Source: Rhodopirellula islandica (lineage in GTDB: Bacteria > Planctomycetota > Planctomycetia > Pirellulales > Pirellulaceae). Taken from it: a stretch of DNA of 64,000 nucleotides. The position numbers and the translations under genes were made by a program. Positions 35,856 through 45,195 of this stretch are shown piece after piece. Position 1 is the first letter of the stretch, and every line of letters begins with the position of its first letter. The notes under the pieces were generated by a model. That model made no database searches. It saw nothing but the letters and a program-made list of their open reading frames with translations, and was not told the origin of the DNA. The stretch is taken from positions 62,001 through 126,000 of the forward strand of contig NZ_LECT01000038.1 of assembly GCF_001027925.1 (NCBI RefSeq), in the 5' to 3' direction.

Positions 35856-37112
35856 TCACCAATTCCAGCGAGTGAGGTGCTCGCGATCTTTGATCAGCAA
35901 GTACTTGGTCCCCAACACGGGAGCCGCCCATGTCGGTGAATCGGACACCGAGTAGGTCGCCTTGACTTGGTATTCATCCGCGGCCGCATCAATGACACGC
36001 AATTCGCCACTGTCGGTCAGCGTGATCACGTGGCCGGGAATCGCCAAGAACGTGGCGTGATCACCCAGCCGCGGCCGGCCTTGCCAAAGGATGCTCCCGT
36101 CGTCAGGGCTGATGCAGAACAAACGGCCGCTGTCGTAGTGAGACAAACCAAACAGGCGACCGTCATTCATCACCGCGGTCGACATGTTCATTGCCAAGTC
36201 TTCCAGCACCCAGGCCTCCTCCACCTTCCATCCATCGTCTGTCTTGGTTGGACGCAACGAGCGAATCCCACGGTTCTCGGCACCGATGATGATCGTGTCG
36301 CGGTGCTGGACTGGCGTCGGCGAATTCTGGTCCGGGTCGACATGCTTCAACGAATACGACCACAGCCATTCCCCGGTCTCGACATCGACGCCGGCAACGT
36401 CGTCACGATTCCAGTCGATGACTTGGCGAACGCCGTGCAGCTCCACCACCAACGGGGACGAGTACGAAATCGGCTTGTCACCCTGCGACCAAAGCGTTTC
36501 CCCCGAGGCAACATCAAAGGCATACAAGGCACCGGTTTCGTCATTCCCCAAATGAATCAGCAGACGATTCCCATCCACGACGGGTGAGCAACTGGCGCCC
36601 CACTTTGGATGATTGATTGAAAATCGCTGTCGTTCGTCACGTTGCCAGATTTGATCGCCCGATTCCGCATCCCAGGCCGTTACGACGCCATTGATGCTGG
36701 CGGTGAAGAGACGACCGTCCGCCATCACGGGATTGGATTTGGGCCCTGCCCCGTGCCGCTCGCCGCCACCACCGATTTCAAAGGGCACCGGCCAAGACCG
36801 TTTCCAAATCTCGTCCCCCGACGAGAGGTCGAAGCACGCGAGCACTTCCAGATCGCCCTGACGAGCGTGCTGGTAGACTCGGTCGCCGCTGACCAAGGGC
36901 GTCCCGTAACCTTCGCCGACTTCGATCTTCCATGCCGGAGACAGTTCCTCGGGCCACGACTCGGGGGGCGAAAAATCGGCCACCCAGCCGTTCCGCTGCG
37001 GCCCCAGCCAACCGGTCCACGCGTCCTCCGCAGTCGCCGTTTGCATTGAGTTCATCGCGGGGATCAGCGTGCAAGCCAGCAGCACCAAGCCGGATCGGGA
37101 ACCGTTCATCAT
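35856..37112 (-). CDS. PQQ-type beta-propeller exported protein
   Basis: A 418-residue protein with a signal segment (GLVLLACTLIPAMNSMQ). It has eight blades of the PQQ-binding / BamB-like repeat (GTPLVSGDRVYQHARQG, SINGVVTAWDAESGDQIWQR, GALYAFDVASGETLWS, VAGVDVETGEWLWSYS, and so on). No quinone-binding or dehydrogenase catalytic set is obvious, so it is more likely a scaffold or a sugar-related propeller of the planctomycete type than an alcohol dehydrogenase. ATG 37112 is chosen over the TTG at 37124 and GTG at 37121 because a GGTGGA lies just before it. Confidence 0.82.
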   Translation of the reverse strand: MMNGSRSGLVLLACTLIPAMNSMQTATAEDAWTGWLGPQRNGWVADFSPPESWPEELSPAWKIEVGEGYGTPLVSGDRVYQHARQGDLEVLACFDLSSGDEIWKRSWPVPFEIGGGGERHGAGPKSNPVMADGRLFTASINGVVTAWDAESGDQIWQRDERQRFSINHPKWGASCSPVVDGNRLLIHLGNDETGALYAFDVASGETLWSQGDKPISYSSPLVVELHGVRQVIDWNRDDVAGVDVETGEWLWSYSLKHVDPDQNSPTPVQHRDTIIIGAENRGIRSLRPTKTDDGWKVEEAWVLEDLAMNMSTAVMNDGRLFGLSHYDSGRLFCISPDDGSILWQGRPRLGDHATFLAIPGHVITLTDSGELRVIDAAADEYQVKATYSVSDSPTWAAPVLGTKYLLIKDREHLTRWNW

Positions 37113-37878
37113 GGAATCCACCAAAGGTCGAAAGCGAGCCTGGACCGGCGCGTGCTTTCTCGAGGGTCAAAAAAACAAATCGTCGTCATTGTAGGGTGGA
37201 TGAACATTGGGACGACCGAGCCGCCCTGTCTTTTTGGCTCCGCCTGGACGATCTCAAAACTTCAGGACGCTAATGTTCTGTCCTGGACGATTCACAACGC
37301 GGGATGGGCAGAGTGTGTCAGAATCGCGTGTGAGCGATTGAAAAAGTTCAATTGACAATTTCAAAGTGCAAATTGCATTCGCTGGGCAGTGGCGTTTTTG
37401 GGGAAGCCGGACGTCCGATTCCGGCAAAAGTCATTGGCCCCGGTGGACTTAGAAGTCATGCCGTTTTTGGTGCCGTATTGCCAAGCGTCTCTCAAGGTGC
37501 AATCCAGGAATAAAATTGGCATCCGCAATCAGAGCGTCAATGGTGACGGCTTGTCGACTCAGTCCTCAACGACGTTTCAACGAATGTAGGACGGGCACTC
37601 TTGCCCCGTCAGAGTCGGCCAAGACCACCAATCACAACCCGAAGCGTGAGCAAGGGACGCCCCCAACTCCCACGACGGCCCCATCCGGGGCGAAACCCAG
37701 ACGCTAGCCGCCATTTATTTTTCGAACGTCCGAAGGGAGGGTGAAGCTAACCTGCACGACCTCTTTCAACGGGCAAGGTTTGCCAGAGGTTGCGAGACCC
37801 GCATTTCAAAATGCCGTCCGAACTCCTGAAATGGTGTCTGGCGGATGCTCTCGCCAGACTCCCGGCAACGCCAACGAG
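37113..37878. other. Gene-free intergenic stretch
   Basis: About 766 bases between the propeller gene and the end of hom, with no coding frame supported. The first part, up to about 37560, shows no repeats that I can match. The second part has short GC-rich repeat sequence (GGACGGGCACTCTTGCCCCGTC at about 37590 and GGCCCCATCCGGGGCGAA at about 37678), similar to the palindromes at 648-733. Confidence 0.5.
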
Positions 37879-39225
37879 TCAGGCTCGGACGGGCATTCGG
37901 ACGACGCTGCCGCTGATGGCGGGCAGAGCTTCGATGTCGGTGGTCGCTCGTGAAGCAGCGCCTTCGCTGGCTTCGTGAGTCATGATCACCAACGGCACGG
38001 TGTTGTCCGACGAACTCGCTTCATCCTTCGATTTCGGTTCGTGCTGGATGACCGAAGCGATGGAAATCGATTGGTTGGACAAGACGCCGGCGATCGCGGC
38101 CAGAGTTCCTGGGTCGTTGGCCACTCGCAATCGCAAGTAGTACCGGCCTCGCAGCCGATCGACATCTCGCTGAGCCGTTCGAGGAGGACGCTCGGCCGAA
38201 AAGTACTCGAGGGTTTCAAACGTGATCGGGGTGCGTCCCACGGCAGTGTCGATGACATCGGCGACGACAGCGGACGCCGTCGGCATCTGCCCTGCCCCCA
38301 GACCGTGATAGAAGACGGGTCCAACCGCATCACCCACCACGCGAATGGCATTGAAGGCGTCGCGGACTTCGGCCATCGGGGTGCCGATGGCGACCAACGT
38401 CGGTGCAACGGACAATTCCAGTTCGCCATCGACCAAGCGAGCCGTCGCCAGCAATTTGATTCGGTACCCGAGCTGGCGAGCGTAAACCAGATCGGCTGGA
38501 TCCAGCCCATCGATGCCCTGGCGAGGGATGTCCCGCCAATCCACGGTGGCTCCAAAAGCCAAGTGCGACAGGATCGCTAATTTTTGGGCTGCGTCGGTGC
38601 CGTCGACATCCATCGCAGGATCGGCTTCGGCGTAGCCCAACTCCTGAGCCCGTTTGACGGTCTCGTCGTAGCCGGCCCCCTTTTCGTCCATTTGCGAGAC
38701 GATGAAGTTGCTGGTTCCGTTGAGAATGCCTTCGAGCGATTCAATTTGGTTGGCCGACAAACACTGGCTGATATTCGCGATGATCGGAATCCCACCAGCG
38801 ACGGCAGCTTCAAACGCGATGCTGCGTCCCAGTTCGCGTGCTCGCGTGAACAATTCAGCACCATGTTCGGCCAGCAAGGCTTTGTTGGCGGTGACGATGT
38901 CCTTGCCGGCTTCCATCGCCCGCAGCATGACTTCGCGAGCCGGGGACAGCCCGCCCATCAATTGGATGACGACGTCGATTTCAGGGTCGTTCAGAACATC
39001 GTCGATCGAATCGGTCAGGACGCCTTCGGGCAGCTCGATGCCGCGGGGTTTGCTGAGATCGCGGACGACGGCCTTGGACAGCCAAATCGTTTTGCCTGCG
39101 TGCCGAGCGGTTCGATCGCCGTGATCGATCAACAATTGGGCGACTCCGGCACCGACAGTTCCCATTCCGATGATGGCAACGTTGGTCCGGTCCGGTGATT
39201 TTTGCTTGGTGGGTGTTGCATTCAT
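37879..39225 (-). CDS. hom: Homoserine dehydrogenase
   Basis: A 448-residue cytoplasmic enzyme reducing aspartate semialdehyde to homoserine, on the route to threonine and methionine. The nucleotide-binding loop is NVAIIGMGTVGAGVAQ, the catalytic domain includes GKDIVTANKALLAEHG and EAAVAGGIPI then LEGILNGTSNFI, and ELGYAEADPAMDVDGTDAA marks the substrate region. A C-terminal ACT domain (about 360-445, LRVANDPGTLAAIAGVLSN) suggests feedback control, typically by threonine. It starts at ATG 39225 and no neighbour is in the same pathway. Confidence 0.94.
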   Translation of the reverse strand: MNATPTKQKSPDRTNVAIIGMGTVGAGVAQLLIDHGDRTARHAGKTIWLSKAVVRDLSKPRGIELPEGVLTDSIDDVLNDPEIDVVIQLMGGLSPAREVMLRAMEAGKDIVTANKALLAEHGAELFTRARELGRSIAFEAAVAGGIPIIANISQCLSANQIESLEGILNGTSNFIVSQMDEKGAGYDETVKRAQELGYAEADPAMDVDGTDAAQKLAILSHLAFGATVDWRDIPRQGIDGLDPADLVYARQLGYRIKLLATARLVDGELELSVAPTLVAIGTPMAEVRDAFNAIRVVGDAVGPVFYHGLGAGQMPTASAVVADVIDTAVGRTPITFETLEYFSAERPPRTAQRDVDRLRGRYYLRLRVANDPGTLAAIAGVLSNQSISIASVIQHEPKSKDEASSSDNTVPLVIMTHEASEGAASRATTDIEALPAISGSVVRMPVRA

Positions 39226-39791
39226 GTGGGGGATGGTAATCAGAGCCCACGATCATTGAACACGGGGGGCATCCAGAATCCGCGAGAAGTCTGCGGGACC
39301 GGACAGCGATTCCGGTCAGGAGGGCTCGCCGGGCCCCAGAAAGGGAGCCGCCTGCGAAGAAAGCCGATTTGGGTGGCAATCAAAAGAAAACGGCGGAGCA
39401 ACGTGCCCATACGCTGTCCCGCCGTTCTCATTTTCAATCGCAAGAAACATGCATTCGGGTCTCCGTGCCGCAATCCCACACCACGACATTTCCCCCCGTC
39501 TGTCCGTCTCGGCCATAGCGTCGGGTCCTCCACTCGGTTGACCACGCCGGCTAGTCGTAATGTTCGGCATAACCGAGCCTCGAACGAATGCGAATCCGGC
39601 TAGAAAGACGAGTTCGTTGAACAACGTTGGTTGACCTTGACGGTTATGGCAATTCAGGTCGTCCCAATCCAGATTTATGCACTTTCGATCTTGTGACCGA
39701 GCGCATTGCTTTGAGAAACTTGAGGCAGATTCGGAACTTTTCGTTTCGAAGTTTCCCGACCAATCGCTTCCGCCGCTGCAAGGATGCTCCG
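39226..39791. other. Divergent intergenic region between hom and a coupled gene pair
   Basis: About 566 bases lacking a convincing gene. It should contain the promoters of hom (reverse) and of the pair at 39792-41698 (forward). A hairpin with arms AACGGCGG and CCGCCGTT lies around 39389-39427, and no riboswitch is recognised. Confidence 0.5.
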
Positions 39792-40097
39792 ATGGCAATC
39801 GGCCCCCTGACCGACACCTCCACGTTGTCGATCGATCGCCTGTACGACCTCTACCACGCCATTGCTGAACGAGACCACGTGTTTCGTTTGCAATCTCAAT
39901 ACGGCAGCACGCCGCCTCCCAAGGGGCACTGCGAATTCCGTCCGCTGAGACGCCAAACGTTTGTGCAACGAGTGCTGCACTACGACTCGCTTCCGAGCGC
40001 GGTCGGTGCGGCTTTCCGAACACGATTGTCACGCCAAGCGGCAGCCTACGGCGTGGATCCCTTGAGCCAAACACTCAACAAAACCAACGCTGCCTGA
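39792..40097 (+). CDS. Small protein coupled to the DUF4332 gene
   Basis: A 101-residue basic protein with no recognised domain. It is rich in Arg and His in the middle (CEFRPLRRQTFVQRVLHYD). The ATG at 39792 has AAGGA eight bases upstream. Its stop TGA (40095-40097) overlaps the ATG of the next gene by one base, as in ...CCTGATGAAC, so the next gene is likely translated by coupling. It could be an assembly or regulatory partner of that protein, but there is no direct evidence. Confidence 0.72.
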   Translation: MAIGPLTDTSTLSIDRLYDLYHAIAERDHVFRLQSQYGSTPPPKGHCEFRPLRRQTFVQRVLHYDSLPSAVGAAFRTRLSRQAAAYGVDPLSQTLNKTNAA

Positions 40098-41698
40098 TGA
40101 ACGATCGAGGCCAAATGCTTTGTCAGATTTTGCGTGCTGCCCACTGTCGTAGCACCCATCATCACTTCGCCCTGGACGCGACCGAATTGGTTCAAACCGA
40201 TTCGGGGAAGCGTTTGGTTTCCCAATTGCGACGGCATCACACCCGCTATTTCAGCGGCGCCAAAGATCCCGACGTGCGTTTTCGTGATTTTCAAAATCAC
40301 GTGGTTCACGTCGATGACGGCTACTGGGGCGGCGCACCTCGCGTCGCTCACCAGTGGTACGACCGACTGCAGCGGTACCTGCACCAATCACGTTTTGACG
40401 ACGCCGCCCACGCCGCCGGTGTCCTCAGCCACTACGTGACCGACCCGATCCAGCCGCTGCACACAGCACAAACACCGATGGAAAAGGTTCTGCACCGTCC
40501 TATCGAATGGTGCATCACCCAAAATTACGCGGATCTGTTTGCTCAGTGGCAACAGGATCCGACACGAATCGTCTTCCAATTGTCCGACCAACCTGGCTGG
40601 CTCGGCGAAGCGATCCTGCAATCCGCTCGCTTGGCCCACAGTCACTACCAAACACTGCTGGACAACTTTGACTTGGCTGCGTCGGAATCCGATTCCAAAC
40701 GCGGTCTGAATGAAGTTTCCCGCCGCATCATTTCTCAGTTGATCGGTCTGTCAGTGACCGGTCTGGCGAGAATCATCGAACGAGCCGCCTTCGATGCCGA
40801 ACAACGCAGCGGTCGTCCCATTCCCACCGCGGGGCTGACCCTGCCAACGGTGCTGTCGACCATCCGGGTCCCCGACCGATTGTGGCTACGAAGGATCACG
40901 CACCAAACCGAGCGTGCCAAGGTCCAAATGCTGATCGATGAATTCCGACGCACCGGCGACGTGGAACAACACCTGCCCAGCGAAGTGCGTGTCCTGCAAC
41001 GGGTGCGAGTGATCTACCATCGCGAAAAGGAGTACCGCCAAGCGAAGGCCAAATTGGCCGCCGCCCGCGAATCCTTGCTGGCCGCCGAAGAAACCGAGCG
41101 TCAATCTCAAACCGCTGAAGCGAACCTGTTGCCGTTTGTCAGCACCGAAGCCAACGTCCGCTTGCAGGTGACCGATCCGCTGGTGGATGCACCGTCGATC
41201 GGCAAAAAGACCGCCGCTCGGTTTGCCGGCATCGGCATTCACAGCGTGGGCGATTTTTTGAAAGCCGACGAGACAATGATGACACGTCGGTTGGACACGC
41301 GCTGGATCACGTTGGCCACGCTGCATGCCTGGCGTTGCCAGACGATGCTGATGTGCCAACTGCCATCCATGTTGGCTCGTGAAGTCCAACTGCTCGTGGG
41401 TGCCGGCTACATGACCACCGATGCACTCGCGAAAACCGATGCCACGACGTTGCATGCCGCGGTGGAAGCCTACGCGGCGACCTATTCGGGCCGCCGATAC
41501 CTTCGTGGTGCCGAGCCTCCGACCATCGATCGACTGGAAGTCATGATCGGCGACGCCGCTCACGCGATGGTCAAACTCAAACGCGACAACGCGATGCACC
41601 GCGACGAATCGGGGAGCACCGATTCAAGCAAGGCGGATCAACGCACCAATCCCACGACCAATCAGGCGAGGCAGTCACCCCAGCGACGCGCCGCCTGA
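40097..41698 (+). CDS. Zinc-dependent phospholipase-like protein with C-terminal DUF4332
   Basis: A 533-residue protein with no signal peptide. The N-terminal region (about 50-150) has His/Asp spacing like the phospholipase C / S1-P1 nuclease fold: HHTRYF, NHVVHVDDGYW, VLSHYVTDPIQPLHTAQT. The middle is helical and charged. The C-terminus (about 360-500) matches DUF4332, an HhH-like DNA-binding module, with DAPSIGKKTAARFAGIGIHS and VGAGYMTTDALAKTD. The pairing of a P1-like fold and an HhH-type tail suggests nucleic acid processing or lipid handling; which is unclear. It is translationally coupled to the small gene upstream. Confidence 0.8.
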   Translation: MNDRGQMLCQILRAAHCRSTHHHFALDATELVQTDSGKRLVSQLRRHHTRYFSGAKDPDVRFRDFQNHVVHVDDGYWGGAPRVAHQWYDRLQRYLHQSRFDDAAHAAGVLSHYVTDPIQPLHTAQTPMEKVLHRPIEWCITQNYADLFAQWQQDPTRIVFQLSDQPGWLGEAILQSARLAHSHYQTLLDNFDLAASESDSKRGLNEVSRRIISQLIGLSVTGLARIIERAAFDAEQRSGRPIPTAGLTLPTVLSTIRVPDRLWLRRITHQTERAKVQMLIDEFRRTGDVEQHLPSEVRVLQRVRVIYHREKEYRQAKAKLAAARESLLAAEETERQSQTAEANLLPFVSTEANVRLQVTDPLVDAPSIGKKTAARFAGIGIHSVGDFLKADETMMTRRLDTRWITLATLHAWRCQTMLMCQLPSMLAREVQLLVGAGYMTTDALAKTDATTLHAAVEAYAATYSGRRYLRGAEPPTIDRLEVMIGDAAHAMVKLKRDNAMHRDESGSTDSSKADQRTNPTTNQARQSPQRRAA

Positions 41699-41719
41699 TC
41701 GTCCGATCGAGACGCCAGC

Positions 41720-43795
41720 TCAATTGCTTGGCGTGACCTCAACTTCGATCATGCCGTCTTGGGCCATGGGCACCGGCTGAGCGATTTCCGACGTTGCCGG
41801 TGCAGGCTGCGTGGCTTCGTACGAAGTCGCTCCCATCGTCGACTGAACCGCGGTCGGATCAAACTGCCCCGACGTCAATGGGCGTGGTGCGGAGACCTTC
41901 TCGGGATGACGACGTGGTTCGAGGAATCGTCCCAGCTCATACGCATCGCGTTCGGCACCTGGGCACCAGGCTCCCTCGGTCAAGTTGACTTGGTTGTAAG
42001 CCAACAACGATCCCTTCTCTTGGTGAAAATCTCGAATGGCCAGGTTGTAGTCGCTGATCGAGCTGTAGAACTCCGATTCGCTGGTGACCACCTGCCGCTG
42101 GGCTTGCAACAAGAAGTTGATGTTGTCGGTCCCGTCACGATAGCGGCGACGCAGCACCTCCACCTGACGCAAATCCGCCAAGTAGCGGTTGTAATTGGTT
42201 TCCACCAATTCAAATGTCAGGTCAATGGAACGAGCCGCATCGGACAAATCGTGGCTGATCCGCAGTTCGGTTTCGGCCAGAACGGCACGTTCACGTTGCA
42301 GGTTCAGCTTGGCATGAGCCACGGCGGAACTGGCGGCACGCAATCCGATCGGCGCCAAAAACTCGACGCCGGCGGTCCACTCCTGGTAGTTCCCGCCCGT
42401 GATCGAATCGACCAAGTTGTCGTTGAGCCCTTGATCGCCAGGTCCGATCAAGTTGTCCCCCAAACCTCGCCAGCGGTATTGGCCGACGAAGTCCATTTGC
42501 GGTCGACGGTTCAAACGCGACGCCAGCAGTTCCATTTCACGGCGTTTGACCGTGTACTTTTGGCGACGCACTTCGACTCGGCGATCAAGCGCTTGTCCCA
42601 ACGCACTTTGCCAATCAAACACGACTTTCGCGTTGAGTGGATCGGTGGTCGGACGCAACAAAGCACCGTCGGTCGCAGGCAAGCCAATCAGATAACGCAA
42701 GGCTTGTTCGCGAGCGTACAAACCGTTCTCGCCCGCCAAAGCGGATTTGACTTGAGCCTCGAATTGGTAGTACTGCGAACGAGCTTGAGCTTCCTCGTCA
42801 CGCCGGCCCGTGCCGACTTCCAATCGCACCTGTTGGTACTGGAACGTTTGCAACGCCGATTCCCGGCCCTTCGCGGTCGCTTCCAACAATCGGTACGAAG
42901 TCGTCAGGTCCCAGTAGGCTTGCTCCACATCGGAAACCAACTGGATCACCGCGGCCTCGAAATCAGCCAAGGCAACGTCTTCGTTGACCCGAGCGATCAA
43001 AACTCCGTTGTACTGGCCGACCACGCCGTTGGCCCCAGCCGATCCCGCGATCCGGTTGTAAGTTGTCCCGGCACCTCGCATCAAAGGTTGACGGTACTCC
43101 GCTTCGAGGTAGCCAATGAAATCACTTTGGAACTGACGAAATGGTCGGTTGTTTCGGTCGTAACCAATGTTGCTCCGCAAAGCGAACTGGGCACCGGTGG
43201 CGGTGCGTTTGGACAGTTCGTTGGAGAACGTGGCTTGGGTGGCTTGAGAGGTGGTCGGTGTGAATGCCGCTCCCAAACCTGCCGAAGCGATGTTCTGGGG
43301 CTGATCCACTTTGTTCCAGAACAACGATTGGCTGTACTGAGCATCAAAGTTGGCCAGTGCCGCTTCCACACCGCCCAGCGGATCGGCGTTTGCCAGACCT
43401 GGCGTGAAGACCGTCGTCGCGGATGTTGGAGCACTCACCACCGTGCCACCAATCGTTCGCAGCACCGGGCTGGAACGCAACGCCTGCTGAACCGCTTGTT
43501 CGAGCGTCAGCTCGACGCTGGGCAAATTCGCGGGGTCTTCCAGCGTGTTGGGCTGAGCCGCGGAAACCGCCGCCGACACAACCGGCGTGGCACACTGGGC
43601 CACCTCGGGATACTCGATCCGCATCGCCGAATGGTCGTGGTACGACGTCTTGGTGTCGTGCGGACCGTCCGGGATTTTCTGCGCCCAATGGCATCCGCTG
43701 GTCAGCGTGGATGCCGCCACCGCGACGCCCAGCCATGAGGCCAAGCGACGACGACGGGTTTGTTTGCGCAAAGAGAGAGACGTTTGCCGATCCAT
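41720..43795 (-). CDS. TolC-family outer-membrane efflux lipoprotein
   Basis: A 691-residue protein with a basic N-terminus and a lipobox (ASTLTSGC35), so likely a lipoprotein at the outer membrane. The body holds TolC-like long helical hairpins in two repeats: early TLEQAVQQALRSSPVLRTI, middle AYWDLTTSYRLLEATAKGRE, later ELRISHDLSDAARSIDLTFE and DGTDNINFLLQAQRQV. It would form the outer channel for a type I secretion or RND export system; no partner is present here. A long open frame on the other strand is a codon-bias artefact. ATG 43795 begins the signal. Confidence 0.87.
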   Translation of the reverse strand: MDRQTSLSLRKQTRRRRLASWLGVAVAASTLTSGCHWAQKIPDGPHDTKTSYHDHSAMRIEYPEVAQCATPVVSAAVSAAQPNTLEDPANLPSVELTLEQAVQQALRSSPVLRTIGGTVVSAPTSATTVFTPGLANADPLGGVEAALANFDAQYSQSLFWNKVDQPQNIASAGLGAAFTPTTSQATQATFSNELSKRTATGAQFALRSNIGYDRNNRPFRQFQSDFIGYLEAEYRQPLMRGAGTTYNRIAGSAGANGVVGQYNGVLIARVNEDVALADFEAAVIQLVSDVEQAYWDLTTSYRLLEATAKGRESALQTFQYQQVRLEVGTGRRDEEAQARSQYYQFEAQVKSALAGENGLYAREQALRYLIGLPATDGALLRPTTDPLNAKVVFDWQSALGQALDRRVEVRRQKYTVKRREMELLASRLNRRPQMDFVGQYRWRGLGDNLIGPGDQGLNDNLVDSITGGNYQEWTAGVEFLAPIGLRAASSAVAHAKLNLQRERAVLAETELRISHDLSDAARSIDLTFELVETNYNRYLADLRQVEVLRRRYRDGTDNINFLLQAQRQVVTSESEFYSSISDYNLAIRDFHQEKGSLLAYNQVNLTEGAWCPGAERDAYELGRFLEPRRHPEKVSAPRPLTSGQFDPTAVQSTMGATSYEATQPAPATSEIAQPVPMAQDGMIEVEVTPSN

Positions 43796-43901
43796 GGCAA
43801 TCTCGATTCCATATCAGGATGGTTCCCTCTGCTCGCACCGACATCCTTGTCAGTGCCCAGCCGCAGAGGCGGATAGTTTCGTTCACCAAATCACTCGGCC
43901 A

Positions 43902-44810
43902 CTAAGGCAGAGCGATGATTCCGCCCGCAATCGCGGCGGCTTCAACCACAACAGCACGCCGTTCCAGCGGCGGTCGCTGCATCACGCAAGGTGCCGATGA
44001 TCCAGCTCGGAAATAGCCCTTGCTGTAAACGATGTCACACGGTTCCTGAATCGTTGCCAGGTAAGGCAGCATCGGAATCGTCGTGAAGAACCGAGCCCCG
44101 GCGGCGATCGGTTGCATGCATCCCCATCGTTCGTGACCGTGTCGTTCCAACATTCGGTCTTCGAAGTACAACGGATGCGAATACGTGTTCGGTGCAGCCC
44201 AAGGCAAAACCGCTCCGGCCGCGACCATGCCACGAGCAAACGGTTCCTCGGGAAGAGGGATCACAACCCCGTCTTCTTGCGAGTCAAAATCGTCCGGCAA
44301 ACGACCATTGCCAATCGACGACTTGTCCAACGACACCGCTCGCAGCGATGGCAACTCGATGCGGCCGTTGGTGACATCGGGCAACCGTTCGCTGATGAAT
44401 GGTTGCGAGAACATGCCGCCCTCATCCTTTTCATCTTCTTTCGCGTCGGCAATGATCTCATCCCGCAACGACATTCGGTCCTTGTCGTTGTTGGCTTCTG
44501 CCCGATCGGTTTCCGCATCGTTGCGAAGCAGGTCCCGCAAACGTTGCCGGCGAGCTTCGTCAGCGTTCGCTGATTCCGCTTGGCTTGCCGCATCGGCAAC
44601 CTCCGCCGCGTCAGCGACTTCATCATCATTGATCATCGCGAATCCGGCCGCGGCAAAAAAGCCACTGGGCAGCGACGCCACCTGGGCATCCGCGGCAGTC
44701 AATGCCAACGGATCGTCAGCAACGCTGACCGAGGCGGTCGAGACCAGACACCCAGACAAGACCCAAGCAAACGTTCGCCGACTTGGCTGAAGCCCTCGGA
44801 TCCAACGCAT
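43902..44810 (-). CDS. Exported acidic protein, unknown function
   Basis: A 302-residue protein beginning at ATG 44810 with a signal peptide (RTFAWVLSGCLVSTASVSVA). The next 110 residues are acidic and Ala-rich (DDEVADAAEVADAASQAESA), and the C-terminal part is Pro/Tyr-rich (PWAAPNTYSHPLYFEDRMLE). No family is recognised. An in-frame extension to 45035 is open but would encode TLRLRS-type repeats from the 18-base tandem array, so it is probably not protein. It lies downstream of nothing on its strand within 100 bases and may be independently transcribed. Confidence 0.65.
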   Translation of the reverse strand: MRWIRGLQPSRRTFAWVLSGCLVSTASVSVADDPLALTAADAQVASLPSGFFAAAGFAMINDDEVADAAEVADAASQAESANADEARRQRLRDLLRNDAETDRAEANNDKDRMSLRDEIIADAKEDEKDEGGMFSQPFISERLPDVTNGRIELPSLRAVSLDKSSIGNGRLPDDFDSQEDGVVIPLPEEPFARGMVAAGAVLPWAAPNTYSHPLYFEDRMLERHGHERWGCMQPIAAGARFFTTIPMLPYLATIQEPCDIVYSKGYFRAGSSAPCVMQRPPLERRAVVVEAAAIAGGIIALP

Positions 44811-44856
44811 CGTTTCGCTCAAACGCTTTGTCGAGATTTCGGCAAAATGTCTCGGT

Positions 44857-44946
44857 GTGCAGCGAAGTCCCCGCGTGCAGCGGAGTCTCAGCGTGGAGCG
44901 GAGTCTCAGCGTGGAGCGGAGTCTCAGCGTGGAGGGGAGTCTCAGC
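44857..44946. repeat. Five tandem 18-base repeats
   Basis: Five consecutive 18-base units at 44857, 44875, 44893, 44911 and 44929 (consensus GTGGAGCGGAGTCTCAGC). The first unit is the most diverged, and units three and four are identical. The array lies 47-136 bases upstream of the start of the acidic protein gene, in its leader. Copy number of such arrays often differs between strains. Confidence 0.85.
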
Positions 44947-45195
44947 GTGGTGCGACGAAGCGAGGGGGCGTCACCAAACCACCAATCCCATGTAGATTCC
45001 AGCATTGCGGTCGTCTTCCTTGACGGGTCATGCAAAAAGTGAAAGCTCGTTCAAACAACGACCTTCCCGTGCATCCTTCGGGTCGTGACGAACACTCACT
45101 CCAAATCAGTTGAGCCTCCTGGCACAATTGCGCCGCTGGATCGACACAAATCCCGCACAACCCGCACAAACGGAACCAGACGCTTGACCGAAACC

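Noticed and set aside
39316-40074. 252-codon reverse frame upstream of hom
   Set aside because: It overlaps the coupled small forward gene, which has a better start signal, and encodes low-complexity Arg/Ser sequence.
41759-43738. 659-codon open frame on the forward strand across the TolC-like gene
   Set aside because: It lies entirely opposite a gene with clear family motifs and has no recognisable domain; long antisense frames are common at this GC content.
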